Shown: in pieces, positions 25,950-35,013 of the stretch
Numbering within the stretch: position 1 is the stretch's first letter
Layout of the letters: every line of letters starts with the position of its first letter
Source of the DNA: Leisingera coralii
Lineage (GTDB): Bacteria > Pseudomonadota > Alphaproteobacteria > Rhodobacterales > Rhodobacteraceae
NCBI RefSeq assembly: GCF_049056525.1
Contig: NZ_JBHUPT010000059.1
Location: forward strand, 1 to 64,000
Direction of reading: 5' to 3'
DNA length: 64,000 nucleotides
The notes under the pieces: model-generated
Databases searched by the model: none
Seen by the model: the letters and a program-made list of their open reading frames with translations, nothing else
Told to the model about the DNA's origin: nothing
Made by a program: the position numbers and the translations under genes

Positions 25950-26098
25950 GGTCTACCTTTCAGTCCGCCCGGTCCGCTGCGCCCGCGCCGCGGGGCAATT
26001 CATCTTTCTGCCAGCTTAAGCCAGTGCTTAGGCCGCCACAATGTGAAAGTGCGCCCCAAATTCACCGCGGGGCACACCGCTGTTCACAAGAGCAGGCG

Positions 26099-26731
26099 TC
26101 AGGCCTGCTCGTCATCGCCCCTGGCGCGGTTCTCAACGATCTCGTCGATCAGGCCGAATTCCTTGGCCTCTTCCGGCGACATGAAGTTGTCGCGCTCCAG
26201 CGCGTTGACCACGGTGTCGTAGTCCTGGCCGGTGTGCTTGACGTAGATCTCGTTCAGGCGCTTCTTCAGCTTCAGGGTCTCTTCGGCGTGGATCATGATG
26301 TCGGTCGCCTGGCCCTGGAAGCCGCCGGAGGGCTGGTGCACCATCACGCGGGAGTTCGGCAGCGAGAAGCGCATGCCCTTTTCGCCCGCGGTCAGCAGCA
26401 GCGAGCCCATCGACGCCGCCTGGCCGATCACCAGGGTCGAGACCTTGGGCTTGATGTACTGCATGGTGTCATAGATCGACAGGCCGGAGGTCACCACGCC
26501 GCCGGGGCTGTTGATGTACATCGAGATTTCCTTGGACGGGTTTTCCGCCTCAAGATGCAGCAGCTGCGCCACGATCAAGGAGCTCATCCCGTCGTGAACC
26601 GGGCCGTTCACAAAGATGATCCGCTCCTTCAGCAGGCGGGAAAAGATGTCATAGGCCCGCTCGCCCCGGCTGGTCTGCTCAACCACCATCGGGACCAGGG
26701 TGTTCATGTATGTTTCTCTGGGATCAATCAT
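26099..26731 (-). CDS. clpP: ATP-dependent Clp protease proteolytic subunit
   Basis: 210 residues. Catalytic triad S107 (GQAASMGSLLL), H132 (RVMVHQPSGG) and D181 (ERDNFMSPEEA). The N-terminal stretch MNTLVPMVVEQTSRGERAYD, preceded by MIDPRETY, matches alphaproteobacterial ClpP precursors that are auto-processed. It works with ClpX downstream. A hairpin at 26798-26822 sits in its leader. Confidence 0.96.
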   Translation of the reverse strand: MIDPRETYMNTLVPMVVEQTSRGERAYDIFSRLLKERIIFVNGPVHDGMSSLIVAQLLHLEAENPSKEISMYINSPGGVVTSGLSIYDTMQYIKPKVSTLVIGQAASMGSLLLTAGEKGMRFSLPNSRVMVHQPSGGFQGQATDIMIHAEETLKLKKRLNEIYVKHTGQDYDTVVNALERDNFMSPEEAKEFGLIDEIVENRARGDDEQA

Positions 26732-26797
26732 TTCGACCTGCCTGCGTTGTTTATGTCCGGCACCATACCCGACAGTGTGTTACCCGAGTCTTAGTAT

Positions 26798-26822
26798 CGC
26801 CCCTTTTGACCTGCAAGGGGCG
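26798..26822 (-). promoter_or_regulatory. hairpin in the clpP upstream region
   Basis: Arms CGCCCCTT and AAGGGGCG with a 9-base loop, 67-91 bases upstream of the clpP start. It may be part of the leader RNA or a binding site. No reliable -35/-10 pair was assigned. The 26732-26984 gap has nothing else notable. Confidence 0.35.
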
Positions 26823-26984
26823 GCTGGCATTTTACGCTGCCGCAATCCTGCATCCGGTGTCGCAATCCGCTGGAACGCTGTCGCTATTCTCGGGCTGCGG
26901 CCTGCGGCAGCGCCTTAGGTAGCAAAATCAAGTCCGAATTCCGCCCGGGTGCCAAGCGTCCGGGTGCCGCGCTGGGGTCCCGTC

Positions 26985-27992
26985 ATGGCCGATGACAGTT
27001 TCGTTCAGAAAGGCGCCGCCGCCAATCTCGCCATCCCGTTCGAGGGCGAGCCGCAGGATTTCTATTTCCTGCTGCTGCCCAAGGCGACGATGCTGCCCGT
27101 GGCCGCCGCCATCGAACCCCTGCGCATTGCCAACCAGGTCACCGGCACCAGGCTGTACCGCTGGTACATCATGACCGAGGACGGCCAGCCGGTGCGCTGC
27201 TCCAACGGCATGGTGGTGACGCCGGACACCCCGCTGCAGCCGCTGCCCTCGGATTCGATGGGCTTTGTCTGTGCCGGCGTCGAGCCGCACAGCGCCGCCA
27301 GCGAGATCACCCTGAACTGGCTGCGCCGCGAAAGCCGCTTTGGCCGCTCCATCGGCGGCATCTGCACCGGCGCCTTTGCGCTGGCCCAGGCCGGGCTGAT
27401 CAAGAATCACAAGTTCACCCTGCACTGGGAGAACCAGCCGGGTTTTCTGGAGAGCTACCCGAACCTGGAGCCCTCGCCGAATATCTTTGAGATCTCAGGC
27501 CCGCTGATGACCTGCGGCGGCGGCAATGCCGCAACCGACATGATGCTGCACCTGATCGAGGAGCGCCACGGCAAGCAGCTCGCCATCATCGTCGCCGACA
27601 TGTGCCTGCACGTGCGCTCCGGCGGCCAGGCGGCGCCGCAGAAATCGAACTACGCGGTGGCCATCGGCAGCCGCAACCAGCGCCTGCTGAATGCGCTGCA
27701 GCTGATGCAGGAATCGATCGAGGAGCCGCTCTCGATCGGCGAGCTCTGCGACCGTCTGGACATCTCCCGCCGCCAGCTGGAACGGCTGTTCTCGCGCTAC
27801 CTGAACCAGAGCCCGATGCACGTCTACTTCGACATGCGCCTCAGCCACGCCTTCGCGCTGATGAACGAGACCTCGATGAGCGTCACCGAAATCGCGCTGG
27901 CCTCGGGCTTCAACTCCGCCACGCATTTCTCGCGCCAGTTCAAGCGCAAGTTCGGCGCCTCCCCGCATTTCTTCCGCAAGGGCTGGAGCTGA
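26985..27992 (+). CDS. GlxA-type AraC-family transcriptional regulator
   Basis: 335 residues from ATG 26985 (36 bases inside a longer open frame). N-terminal class-I glutaminase-like domain (about 15-190; IGGICTGAFALAQAGL is the nucleophile-elbow region with a Cys) and a C-terminal AraC HTH pair (about 225-330; LDISRRQLERLFSRYLNQSP, VTEIALASGFNSATHFSRQFK). This layout is shared with GbdR and CdhR, regulators of glycine betaine and carnitine breakdown. The target is not evident from neighbours. Confidence 0.87.
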   Translation: MADDSFVQKGAAANLAIPFEGEPQDFYFLLLPKATMLPVAAAIEPLRIANQVTGTRLYRWYIMTEDGQPVRCSNGMVVTPDTPLQPLPSDSMGFVCAGVEPHSAASEITLNWLRRESRFGRSIGGICTGAFALAQAGLIKNHKFTLHWENQPGFLESYPNLEPSPNIFEISGPLMTCGGGNAATDMMLHLIEERHGKQLAIIVADMCLHVRSGGQAAPQKSNYAVAIGSRNQRLLNALQLMQESIEEPLSIGELCDRLDISRRQLERLFSRYLNQSPMHVYFDMRLSHAFALMNETSMSVTEIALASGFNSATHFSRQFKRKFGASPHFFRKGWS

Positions 27993-28080
27993 TCTCTCCG
28001 ATTTGATCCAGCGCAAATCGCGGCCCGGAATACCTGCGTAAAGGAGCACCTCAAACACTCCTTTTCGCCAGGCCGGACCG

Positions 28081-29742
28081 ATGACCTCCAAGCGCTCTGA
28101 ACTGCTGATGCCCGCGGGCAATCTGCGCAAACTGAAAATGGCAATCCTCTACGGGGCCGATGCCGTCTATCTCGGCACCCCGGACATGAGTCTGCGCACC
28201 AAGTCGGAGTTCTCGCTGGAGGAAGTGATCGAGGGGGTGGAATTCTGCCACAGCCATGGCCGGCGCGCCTATCTGACGCTGAACCTGTTCTCCCACAACA
28301 AGGACATTCCCAAGCTGGACGAGTACATCGAGACCGTCCGCAAGGTGCAGCCGGACGGGCTGATCATCGCCGATCCGGGCGTGTTCCAATACGTCAAGGA
28401 TCGCGCGCCGGAAATCCCGCTGCATGTCTCCACCCAGGCCAACATCTGCTCCTGGCTGTCGGTGAAATTCTGGCAGGACCAGGGCGCGGACCTGGTGGTG
28501 CTGGCGCGCGAGGTCTCCTATCCGGAACTGGTGGAGATCCGCGAAAAATGCCTGGATATCAAGCTTGAGGCCTTTGTGCACGGGGCCATGTGCATGACCT
28601 ATTCCGGCCGCTGCCTGCTGTCGAACTTCATGGCCGAGCGCGGCGCCAACCAGGGCAACTGCGCCAATTCCTGCCGCTGGAACTACGGCGTGCGGATGCG
28701 GCTCAAGGACGGCACCGTGCAGGAGCTGGACATCAACGAAGGCAACGCAGGCCTGTTCGAATTCCTGCTGGAGGAAGGCTGCCGCCCGGGCGAACTGATG
28801 CCGATCGAGGAAGACGGCCGCGGCTCCTACATTCTCAATTCCCGCGACCTCTGCATCATGCCCAAGCTGGACGATTACCTGAAAATCGGCGTCGACAGCC
28901 TCAAGGTCGAGGGCCGCGGCAAGTCGGAATACTACGCCGCCATCGTGGCCCGCGCCTACCGGATGGCGATCGACGATTACTACGCCGCCCCCGGGAATTG
29001 GGACCCCAAGCCCTACATGCGCGAGCTGGAAGCGGTCGGAAACCGCGGCTACACGCTGGCCTTCCATGACGGCCGCCTCAGCAACCTTGCGCATGACTAC
29101 GAGCACACCGCCTCTCTGGCGCAGTGGGAATACGCGGGCGTCGTGACCGAAGTAACAGACGAAGCCTTTCACGTTCTGGTCAAGGCCAAGCTGACCGCCG
29201 GCGAGGTGCTGGAGTTCGTTTCTCCCATTGCCCGCGAAACCGTTCTGTTGCGGGTCTACGATTTTGAGGTTGCCAAGGACGGCAGCCGCACCGGGACCGT
29301 GCATGGCAGCACCCAGACCATAATCCGCCTGCCCTTCACCCTGTTCGACCACGAGGACATTAATGCGCTCAAGGCCCGCTACCCTGCTTACACCGTCCTG
29401 CGCAAGGAACGCGCCCTGACGGAGGAGCAATGGAACCGCGTCCGTTTCGACAAGCTGACCCAAGCACTCGAAATCTCGGGCAAGGACAATCCAAAGGCCT
29501 ACACCCGCCGCCGCGACGCATTGGCGGACAGCATCGCCCAGGACAGCAACGAAAGACGCTACAAGACCAACCGTACCGGCACCGAGGGCTGCTGCGGCAA
29601 GGGCTGCAACGGCTGCCTGATCTTTTGGCAGGACCCGCAATACGAGCTCGCCCGCGCAGCCCTGCAAAAGCGCAAGCAGGGCGAGATGCTGAGCCGCGCC
29701 GAAGCCAATGAACTGAAACTGGCCGCAGGCGAAACCGCATGA
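28081..29742 (+). CDS. U32-family protein (TrhP/RlhA-like) with extra C-terminal cysteine cluster
   Basis: 553 residues. The U32 signature EAFVHGAMCMTYSGRCLLS spans about 163-181; cysteines 171, 178 and 194/198 fit the iron-sulfur ligands of RlhA/TrhP, which use prephenate-derived chemistry to hydroxylate RNA. After the catalytic part comes a beta-rich domain and then a tail with CC-x2-C-x2-C (GCCGKGCNGC, near 520). That cluster is absent from the textbook E. coli TrhP. Role in RNA hydroxylation is inferred from family. Confidence 0.85.
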   Translation: MTSKRSELLMPAGNLRKLKMAILYGADAVYLGTPDMSLRTKSEFSLEEVIEGVEFCHSHGRRAYLTLNLFSHNKDIPKLDEYIETVRKVQPDGLIIADPGVFQYVKDRAPEIPLHVSTQANICSWLSVKFWQDQGADLVVLAREVSYPELVEIREKCLDIKLEAFVHGAMCMTYSGRCLLSNFMAERGANQGNCANSCRWNYGVRMRLKDGTVQELDINEGNAGLFEFLLEEGCRPGELMPIEEDGRGSYILNSRDLCIMPKLDDYLKIGVDSLKVEGRGKSEYYAAIVARAYRMAIDDYYAAPGNWDPKPYMRELEAVGNRGYTLAFHDGRLSNLAHDYEHTASLAQWEYAGVVTEVTDEAFHVLVKAKLTAGEVLEFVSPIARETVLLRVYDFEVAKDGSRTGTVHGSTQTIIRLPFTLFDHEDINALKARYPAYTVLRKERALTEEQWNRVRFDKLTQALEISGKDNPKAYTRRRDALADSIAQDSNERRYKTNRTGTEGCCGKGCNGCLIFWQDPQYELARAALQKRKQGEMLSRAEANELKLAAGETA

Positions 29743-29743
29743 C

Positions 29744-29770
29744 AAAGGGGCGCCGCCGGGCGCCCCTTTT
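29744..29770. terminator. bidirectional terminator between the U32 gene and soxD
   Basis: Perfect 11-bp arms AAAGGGGCGCC and GGCGCCCCTTT with a 4-base loop, followed by T on the plus strand and A-run symmetry on the other. It lies between the convergent U32 gene and soxD. Confidence 0.85.
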
Positions 29771-29791
29771 CAGTTCCGGTCTCCGCAGGAC

Positions 29792-30943
29792 TTACTGCGA
29801 ATAGGCCTGCAGATAGGCGATCACCGCCTCGATATCGCTGTCCTTCTTCAGCCCGGCAAAGGACATCTTGGTGCCCTTCATGTACTTCTTGGGCTTGGCC
29901 AGAAAGGCCGCCAGTTCGGCCTCATCCCAGACCAGCCCGCCTTCCGCCGCGGCCTTCATCGCCTTGGAATAGCGGAAGCCTTCCTCATGGCCCGCAGGCG
30001 CGCCGACAATGCCGTTCAGGACCGGTCCGGTCTTGGATTTCGCACCCTCGCCGACCTGGTGGCAGGCCTTGCACTTCTTGAAGGTCTTCTCGCCCTTGGC
30101 CACCAGTTCCGGGTCCAGAACCGCTGCAGTTTCAACGGGTTCTTCAGCAGGCTGTTCCACCGCCGCTTCCTGCACGGGTTCGGCTTCGGCAGACGCTTCG
30201 ACGCCTTCCTCCTCCGGCGTCACGTCCAGCACCATGGCGCGCATGGTGATCTCGACGCTGTCCTTGCAGTTCTCCATGCAAGGCTCCGGGTTCCAGAAGT
30301 GCTTCTCTGCCTCCAGCCGGTTATCGAGGATGAACCCCTCGGCATTCGGCAGTTCGACCTCCATGAAAGTCTCGTTCGACAGCACGAACTCATCATCCAC
30401 CAGATCGTTGGAATAGAGGATATAGGCCACGATGGCATAAACCTCATCCGGCGTCAGCGACTGCGCATCGCCAAACGGCATCGACCGGTTCACGTAGTCC
30501 CAGGTGGTCGATAGGTATGGCCAGTAGCTGCCCACCGTCTTCAGCGGGTCCTCATGGTCCAGCGTGCCCTGCCCGCCCGCGAGCTTGGGCCAGTTGCCAA
30601 CGCCCTCGGCAAAATCGCCATGGCAGACCGCGCATTTCTCGGCAAAGACCTCCTCGCCGGTGAACACATCGCCCGAGCCCGCGGGCAGGCCGGTGCCGTC
30701 GGGCGCCACGTCCAGATCCCAGGCGGCGATTTCCTCCGGCAAGGCCGGACGGCCCAGGCCGAATATCTCGGCCGCAGCGGGCCCGGCACCTAGAGCCGCC
30801 AGCGATACTGCCAATAGAATGTTCCGCCCGGCCGGCAGGCCGGGCAGCGCCCGCCCTTCACCACGGGAGGGCGCTTCTGCACCCGCCCGCGGCCGGGCGC
30901 TGCCCTCTGCTCTGTTGTACAGCCTGTTAAGAAACCTCGACAT
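29792..30943 (-). CDS. soxD: SoxD, dihaem cytochrome c of sulfane dehydrogenase
   Basis: 383 residues. Two haem sites: CAVCH (C104, C107, H108) and CKACH (C291, C294, H295), separated by an acidic Glu/Pro/Val/Ala linker (about 245-275). The C-terminal haem domain keeps its methionine ligand (KGTKMSFAG). With SoxC it removes six electrons from the SoxY-bound sulfane. It overlaps soxC by 17 bases. Odd feature: residues 13-34, before the signal-peptide core NILLAVSLAALGAG, are Arg/Pro/Gly-rich and are encoded by a long palindrome (30842-30905), probably an insertion. Confidence 0.93.
   Translation of the reverse strand: MSRFLNRLYNRAEGSARPRAGAEAPSRGEGRALPGLPAGRNILLAVSLAALGAGPAAAEIFGLGRPALPEEIAAWDLDVAPDGTGLPAGSGDVFTGEEVFAEKCAVCHGDFAEGVGNWPKLAGGQGTLDHEDPLKTVGSYWPYLSTTWDYVNRSMPFGDAQSLTPDEVYAIVAYILYSNDLVDDEFVLSNETFMEVELPNAEGFILDNRLEAEKHFWNPEPCMENCKDSVEITMRAMVLDVTPEEEGVEASAEAEPVQEAAVEQPAEEPVETAAVLDPELVAKGEKTFKKCKACHQVGEGAKSKTGPVLNGIVGAPAGHEEGFRYSKAMKAAAEGGLVWDEAELAAFLAKPKKYMKGTKMSFAGLKKDSDIEAVIAYLQAYSQ
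30842..30905. repeat. long palindromic insertion in the soxD signal-peptide coding region
   Basis: Perfect 12-bp arms GGGCAGCGCCCG (30842-30853) and CGGGCGCTGCCC (30894-30905) enclose 40 GC-rich bases with further internal pairing. The block encodes SoxD residues 13-34 in frame. It looks like a REP-like palindromic mini-element that landed in a tolerant part of the gene. Confidence 0.65.
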
Positions 30944-32198
30944 TTTCCGCCTCCCCGTTTGCCTTGACCCACCAGGTCTGGATGGCGTTGTTGTGATAGA
31001 TGGAGTTCAGCCCCCGCACCTCGCGCAGCTGCGCCTTGGTGGGCTGCACGTAACCGGTGGAATCCTTGGCCCGGCTCTGCAGCAGCATCTCGGAGCCGTC
31101 CCAATTGATGTCCAAGTAGAACCGGGTCAGCGCCTTGTCCGTGCCCGGCGCCGCCAGCCGCGCCTCGGTCCAGTTCTTGCCGCCGTCCAGCGACACATCC
31201 ACACCCGTAATCGCGCCGCGGCCCGACCAGGCCAGACCGGTGATCACCAGCGGCCCCGCGCCATGCTTAATGGGCGCCTGCGGGCTGGGGCTGGTGATGA
31301 CGGATTTCGCATCCATCTCCCAGGTCCACTTGCGACTGACGCCATTGGCCAGCGTGTCGGTGTATTTTGACGTTTCCTCGCGGCTTTCGACCGGCTGGTC
31401 CATGACCTCGACCCGGCGCAGCCATTTGACCCACATGTTGCCTTCCCAGCCCGGCACCACCAAGCGGACGGGATAGCCATGCTCCTTGCGCAGTGCCTCG
31501 CCATTGGCCTTGAAGGCCACCAGAACGTCGTCCATCGCTTTCTCCAGCGGGATCGAGCGGCCGTTCGAGGACGCATCCGCGCCTTCCACATAGACCCACT
31601 TGCCCTCCGGCTTGACCCCGGCTTCCTCCAGCAGCGTCCGCAGGGAAACACCGGAGTATTCCATGTTGTGGATCATGCCGTGGGTGAACTGCGCCCCGTT
31701 CAGCTGCGCGCCGGCCCATTCCATGCCGGAATTCGCCGCGCACTCGCAAAAGTAGACGCGGTTTTCACGCGGGAAGCGCTCCAGGTCCTCATAGGTGAAC
31801 ACCAGCGGCGTCTCGACCAGCCCGTTGATCATCAGCCGGTAGTCTTCCTTGCGCAGCTCGATGGCACCCGAATGGTGCCGCTCGAACGCGCAGCCCTGCG
31901 GCGTGATCGTCCCGTCCAGCGCATGGATCGGGGTGAAGTTGATCGAGCTGATGGTGTCCGCCGTCAGCCACTCGACATTGCGGCGCACCACGTCGCTCTC
32001 GTACTGGATCGGCAGGCCATAGGGCGTGGCATCCACCCCCTCGCCCAGACCGCTGGCCCAGTCCTGCACTTCGGTGATCAGCGGATCGGGTGCGGCTGCC
32101 TTGGCTGCCCCAGCCGCGACTGCCCCTGCGCCGGCCGCTGCCGCCCCGGTCAGGAACTGGCGGCGCGAGGGCGCCAGGTTCTTGGCGTCGTCACTCAT
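30927..32198 (-). CDS. soxC: SoxC, molybdoprotein of sulfane dehydrogenase
   Basis: 423 residues. Tat signal SRRQFLTGAAAAGAGAVAAG. Sulfite-oxidase fold with the molybdopterin-binding cysteine in VYFCECAANSGMEW, then the dimerisation domain (ITSPSPQAPIKHGAGPLVIT ... GVDVSLDGGKNW). SoxC forms a heterotetramer with SoxD and acts in the periplasm. Start ATG 32198 follows AAGGAGG. A SoxR-type operator lies 26 bases upstream. Confidence 0.95.
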   Translation of the reverse strand: MSDDAKNLAPSRRQFLTGAAAAGAGAVAAGAAKAAAPDPLITEVQDWASGLGEGVDATPYGLPIQYESDVVRRNVEWLTADTISSINFTPIHALDGTITPQGCAFERHHSGAIELRKEDYRLMINGLVETPLVFTYEDLERFPRENRVYFCECAANSGMEWAGAQLNGAQFTHGMIHNMEYSGVSLRTLLEEAGVKPEGKWVYVEGADASSNGRSIPLEKAMDDVLVAFKANGEALRKEHGYPVRLVVPGWEGNMWVKWLRRVEVMDQPVESREETSKYTDTLANGVSRKWTWEMDAKSVITSPSPQAPIKHGAGPLVITGLAWSGRGAITGVDVSLDGGKNWTEARLAAPGTDKALTRFYLDINWDGSEMLLQSRAKDSTGYVQPTKAQLREVRGLNSIYHNNAIQTWWVKANGEAENVEVS

Positions 32199-32223
32199 AA
32201 TTTTTTGCCTCCTTACATAGATA

Positions 32224-32241
32224 AATTCACGTTCGTGAATT
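32224..32241. promoter_or_regulatory. SoxR-type operator upstream of soxCD
   Basis: AATTCA-N6-TGAATT, a perfect palindrome centred 34 bases upstream of the soxC ATG. The same ATTCA-N6-TGAAT core occurs upstream of soxB and soxX. The equivalent ATTC-N8-GAAT form is the consensus reported for SqrR-type persulfide-sensing ArsR repressors, the class of SoxR. Confidence 0.75.
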
Positions 32242-32289
32242 CAACTGCGCAAAATTTTTTGTCTTGTCCCCCGCCGGGGCGGGCGCTGA

Positions 32290-33987
32290 TTAAGCGCCAG
32301 CTACCTGTACGGAGGTGTTGGGGTTCAGGGTCACGGTGCCGAGCTTGCGGATATGATCCTCGACCACATCCCAGATCATCGGCCCTTCGGTGCCCTCGTT
32401 CACGCTGGCCCAGCCGGCCACCACATAGGATTTCGCCGGATCAATGGCCTCGCCGGTCCTCAGCAGGGTCATGTCGCTGATCCGCTCGCCCTGCGGCTTG
32501 GTGATGTCGATCCGGTAACCCATGCCGCCGATCCGCACCATGTCGCCGCCCTGCTGATAGTAGGGGTCGGGGTTGAAGATGTTGTCGGCCACATCCTCCA
32601 GGATCACCTTGATGAACTGACCGGTCATTTCACTCCGGTAGGCCTCGCCGTAGGACATCGAGGTCACGTTCCAGATGTCCTCGCGGGTGATATCGTCGCC
32701 CGGCACCAGCGACGGCCCCCAGCGCACGCCGGGCGACATGGCGATATCCGCCTCCCGCTCGCTCAGCAGCGCATCGCAGATCAGGTCATCCCAGGTGCCG
32801 TTGAAATTGCCGCGCCGGTACAGCAGCGTATCGGTCTGGCCGATCACCTCCTCCAGCTGCGCCTTATAGGGCGCACGTTCCGCCTCGATCAGCTGCGCCA
32901 CCGCCGGATCCGGCGCAATCACGTCCGAGAACACCGGGATCAGCTTGTGCCGCAGCCCCATCAGCTGGCCATCGCGCACATCCAGATCGACGCGGGAGAC
33001 GAACTTGCCGTTCGAACCGGACGCGATGATATGCGTCTTGCCTACCAGCACAGGCTCCGGCAGCGCGTCGTGGGTGTGGCCCGACAGGATCACGTCGATG
33101 CCCTGCACCTTGCCCGCCATCTTCTTGTCCACGTCAAAGCCGTTGTGGCTCAGCACCACCACCAGATCAGCGCCCGCCGCGCGGACCTCATCCACCATCA
33201 TCTGCATGTTCTCGTCGCGGATGCCGAATGAGTACTCCGGGAACATCCAGCGCGGGTTGGCAATCGGCATATAGGGGAAGGCCTGGCCGATCACCGCCAC
33301 CTTGGCGCCGCCGCGCTCAAAGAACTTGTAAGGCTTGAACAGCTCGGCCGGCTCATCCCATTCAGCATCAAATATGTTCTGGCCAAGCGCCGCAAAGGGC
33401 AGCCCTTCGACAATCTCGTTCACCCGGTCGCTGCCCAGCGTGAATTCCCAGTGAAAGGTCATCGCATCCGGCTTCAGCGCGTTCATCACGTTGACCATGT
33501 CCTGGCCCTGGGTGTGATGGCAGGTGTAGGAGCCATGCCAGGTATCGCCGCCGTCGAACAGCAGCGCGCCGGGGCGGTCGGCGCGGATGGCGTTGATGAT
33601 CGTCGCCACCCGGTCCAGACCGCCGACACGTCCATAGGCCTTGGCCAGCGAGGAGAAGTCATCATACGTCAGCGCATAGGCCGAGGGGCTGCCGTCGGCG
33701 ATGCCATAGGCCTTGCGGAAGTCCGCGCCGGTGATGTGGGGCACATGACCCTTGTTCGCGCCGACCCCCAGATTGATCGACGGCTCGCGGAAATAGATCG
33801 GCTTCAGCTGGCCGTGAATATCGGTCACATGGATCAGGCTGATGTTGCCAAAGGTGTCAAACTCCAGCAGTTGGTCCTGGCTCAGCGACTGCTGCGCAGC
33901 CAGCCGCGCCCAGTTGCCAAAGCCTGACGCCCCCACCATGGCGGATGCCGCCATGGAAACCTGCAGAAAATCGCGGCGCGAGATCAT
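32290..33987 (-). CDS. soxB: SoxB, S-sulfosulfanyl-L-cysteine sulfohydrolase
   Basis: 565 residues. Tat signal (SRRDFLQVSMAASAMVG). Dimanganese metallophosphatase-type motifs: HVTDIHGQLKP, LFDGGDTWHGS, VLSHNGFDVDKK and ILSGHTHDALPEP, then the 5'-nucleotidase C-terminal domain. SoxB hydrolyses terminal sulfonate from the SoxY-cysteine S-thiosulfonate, releasing sulfate. It has its own operator at 34020-34035 and follows the soxA terminator, so it is a separate transcription unit. Confidence 0.96.
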   Translation of the reverse strand: MISRRDFLQVSMAASAMVGASGFGNWARLAAQQSLSQDQLLEFDTFGNISLIHVTDIHGQLKPIYFREPSINLGVGANKGHVPHITGADFRKAYGIADGSPSAYALTYDDFSSLAKAYGRVGGLDRVATIINAIRADRPGALLFDGGDTWHGSYTCHHTQGQDMVNVMNALKPDAMTFHWEFTLGSDRVNEIVEGLPFAALGQNIFDAEWDEPAELFKPYKFFERGGAKVAVIGQAFPYMPIANPRWMFPEYSFGIRDENMQMMVDEVRAAGADLVVVLSHNGFDVDKKMAGKVQGIDVILSGHTHDALPEPVLVGKTHIIASGSNGKFVSRVDLDVRDGQLMGLRHKLIPVFSDVIAPDPAVAQLIEAERAPYKAQLEEVIGQTDTLLYRRGNFNGTWDDLICDALLSEREADIAMSPGVRWGPSLVPGDDITREDIWNVTSMSYGEAYRSEMTGQFIKVILEDVADNIFNPDPYYQQGGDMVRIGGMGYRIDITKPQGERISDMTLLRTGEAIDPAKSYVVAGWASVNEGTEGPMIWDVVEDHIRKLGTVTLNPNTSVQVAGA

Positions 33988-34019
33988 GAGTACCGGTATC
34001 CTGTATGCTCACGCGACAT

Positions 34020-34035
34020 ATTCACGTGAATGAAT
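34020..34035. promoter_or_regulatory. SoxR-type operator upstream of soxB
   Basis: ATTCA-CGTGAA-TGAAT, 33 bases upstream of the soxB start. It lies between the soxA terminator and soxB, so soxB probably has its own SoxR-controlled promoter. Confidence 0.75.
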
Positions 34036-34050
34036 GTTTTAAAAGAGACA

Positions 34051-34080
34051 CGCCCCGCACCTGAAGACAGGCGCGGGGCG
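34051..34080 (-). terminator. terminator after soxA
   Basis: Arms CGCCCCGC and GCGGGGCG (34051-34058, 34073-34080), with 14 bases between. On the minus strand the stem is followed by TGTCTCTTTT, so it ends the soxXYZA transcript seven bases beyond the soxA stop. Confidence 0.75.
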
Positions 34081-34086
34081 CTAAGA

Positions 34087-34938
34087 TCAGTTGCGGACGG
34101 AAGGAGCTTCGACCGACAGCCCGTTGCCGCGCGAGGCGACATAGAGTTCCAGCGCAACGAATTCCGCCGAGCCCGGCTTGTAGGTCTCGGCGCGGGTGTC
34201 GCGCACGCAGCCCTTGAAGCGCGCATGGGCCGTGTTCAGCTTGGTGTTCTTCAGACGGTACACCGGGAAGCCGTTGATCTGGCCCTGGCTCAGGTGGTCG
34301 GCGCGGATCATGTTGCCATAGTTGTCTTCATGGCAGTTCGCGCAGGACAGCTCCAGCTGGCCGGTGCGCGTGTAATACATCTCCTTGCCCTTCTCCCAGG
34401 TCGCCTGGACCGGGCCGTCGATGGCCACGTTCACCGGCATCCCGCGGGACTGGACTGAGATCAGCGCCTCCATCGCCGCCATCTTGCCGCCGGAGTACTT
34501 CCACTTCTCGGCGCCCATCTGGTTTTCGCGGCAGTCGTTGATCTGCATGTTCAGGGTGCGGACCTCGCCAGCGGCTTCGTTCCACTTCGGGTACACCGCG
34601 CGCACGCCCGCCATGCTTTCCTCGACATCGCCATGGCAGGACGCGCAGGATTTGCCCTCGGAGCCGTCGGCAGTGTCCCAGGCTTCCTGCGCCTGGTCGA
34701 CAAACACCATCGCCGGGTTCTCGAAGTCATCCATTTGCAAGGCCTGCGTCTCGTCGGAGCGGAAGTGCCAGCCCGACATCACCTCGTCCAGCACATCCGC
34801 CACATGGGCGGGCGCCGCGGCCTTGGTGATCATCTCGATTTCCTCGTTGACCACCAGCTTGTCGTCATCGGGGCCTGCGCCCGCCGCCATCGGCAGCGCC
34901 AGCACCGCGGCAATGGCTGTGATTGCCTTCTTGTTCAT
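34087..34938 (-). CDS. soxA: SoxA, dihaem cytochrome subunit of SoxAX
   Basis: 283 residues from ATG 34938, which follows GGGAGGAAAAGGA. Signal peptide MNKKAITAIAAVLALPMAAGA. Haem motifs CASCH and CANCH, as in two-haem SoxA; the cysteine in RFKGCVRDTRAE fits the axial cysteine-persulfide ligand of the active-site haem. SoxAX oxidatively couples thiosulfate to the SoxY cysteine. Part of the soxXYZA unit. Confidence 0.95.
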   Translation of the reverse strand: MNKKAITAIAAVLALPMAAGAGPDDDKLVVNEEIEMITKAAAPAHVADVLDEVMSGWHFRSDETQALQMDDFENPAMVFVDQAQEAWDTADGSEGKSCASCHGDVEESMAGVRAVYPKWNEAAGEVRTLNMQINDCRENQMGAEKWKYSGGKMAAMEALISVQSRGMPVNVAIDGPVQATWEKGKEMYYTRTGQLELSCANCHEDNYGNMIRADHLSQGQINGFPVYRLKNTKLNTAHARFKGCVRDTRAETYKPGSAEFVALELYVASRGNGLSVEAPSVRN

Positions 34939-35013
34939 TCCTTTTCCTCCCTTGGGTGCCTGCCCTGCCCGGCGCAATCCGGACAGGACGCGTGCCTGAA
35001 GATCCGGAACGGA

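Noticed and set aside
26740..26830. Heat-shock (sigma-32) promoter for clpP
   Set aside because: A CTTG and an AT-rich -10-like stretch occur, but the spacing does not fit the alphaproteobacterial consensus. Only the hairpin is reported.
28051..29745. Very long open frames opposite the U32 gene and opposite accBC (20311-22272) and the binding protein gene (11878-13341)
   Set aside because: They lack ribosome sites and recognisable domains, and mirror strongly coding genes. Such antisense frames are expected from high-GC codon bias.
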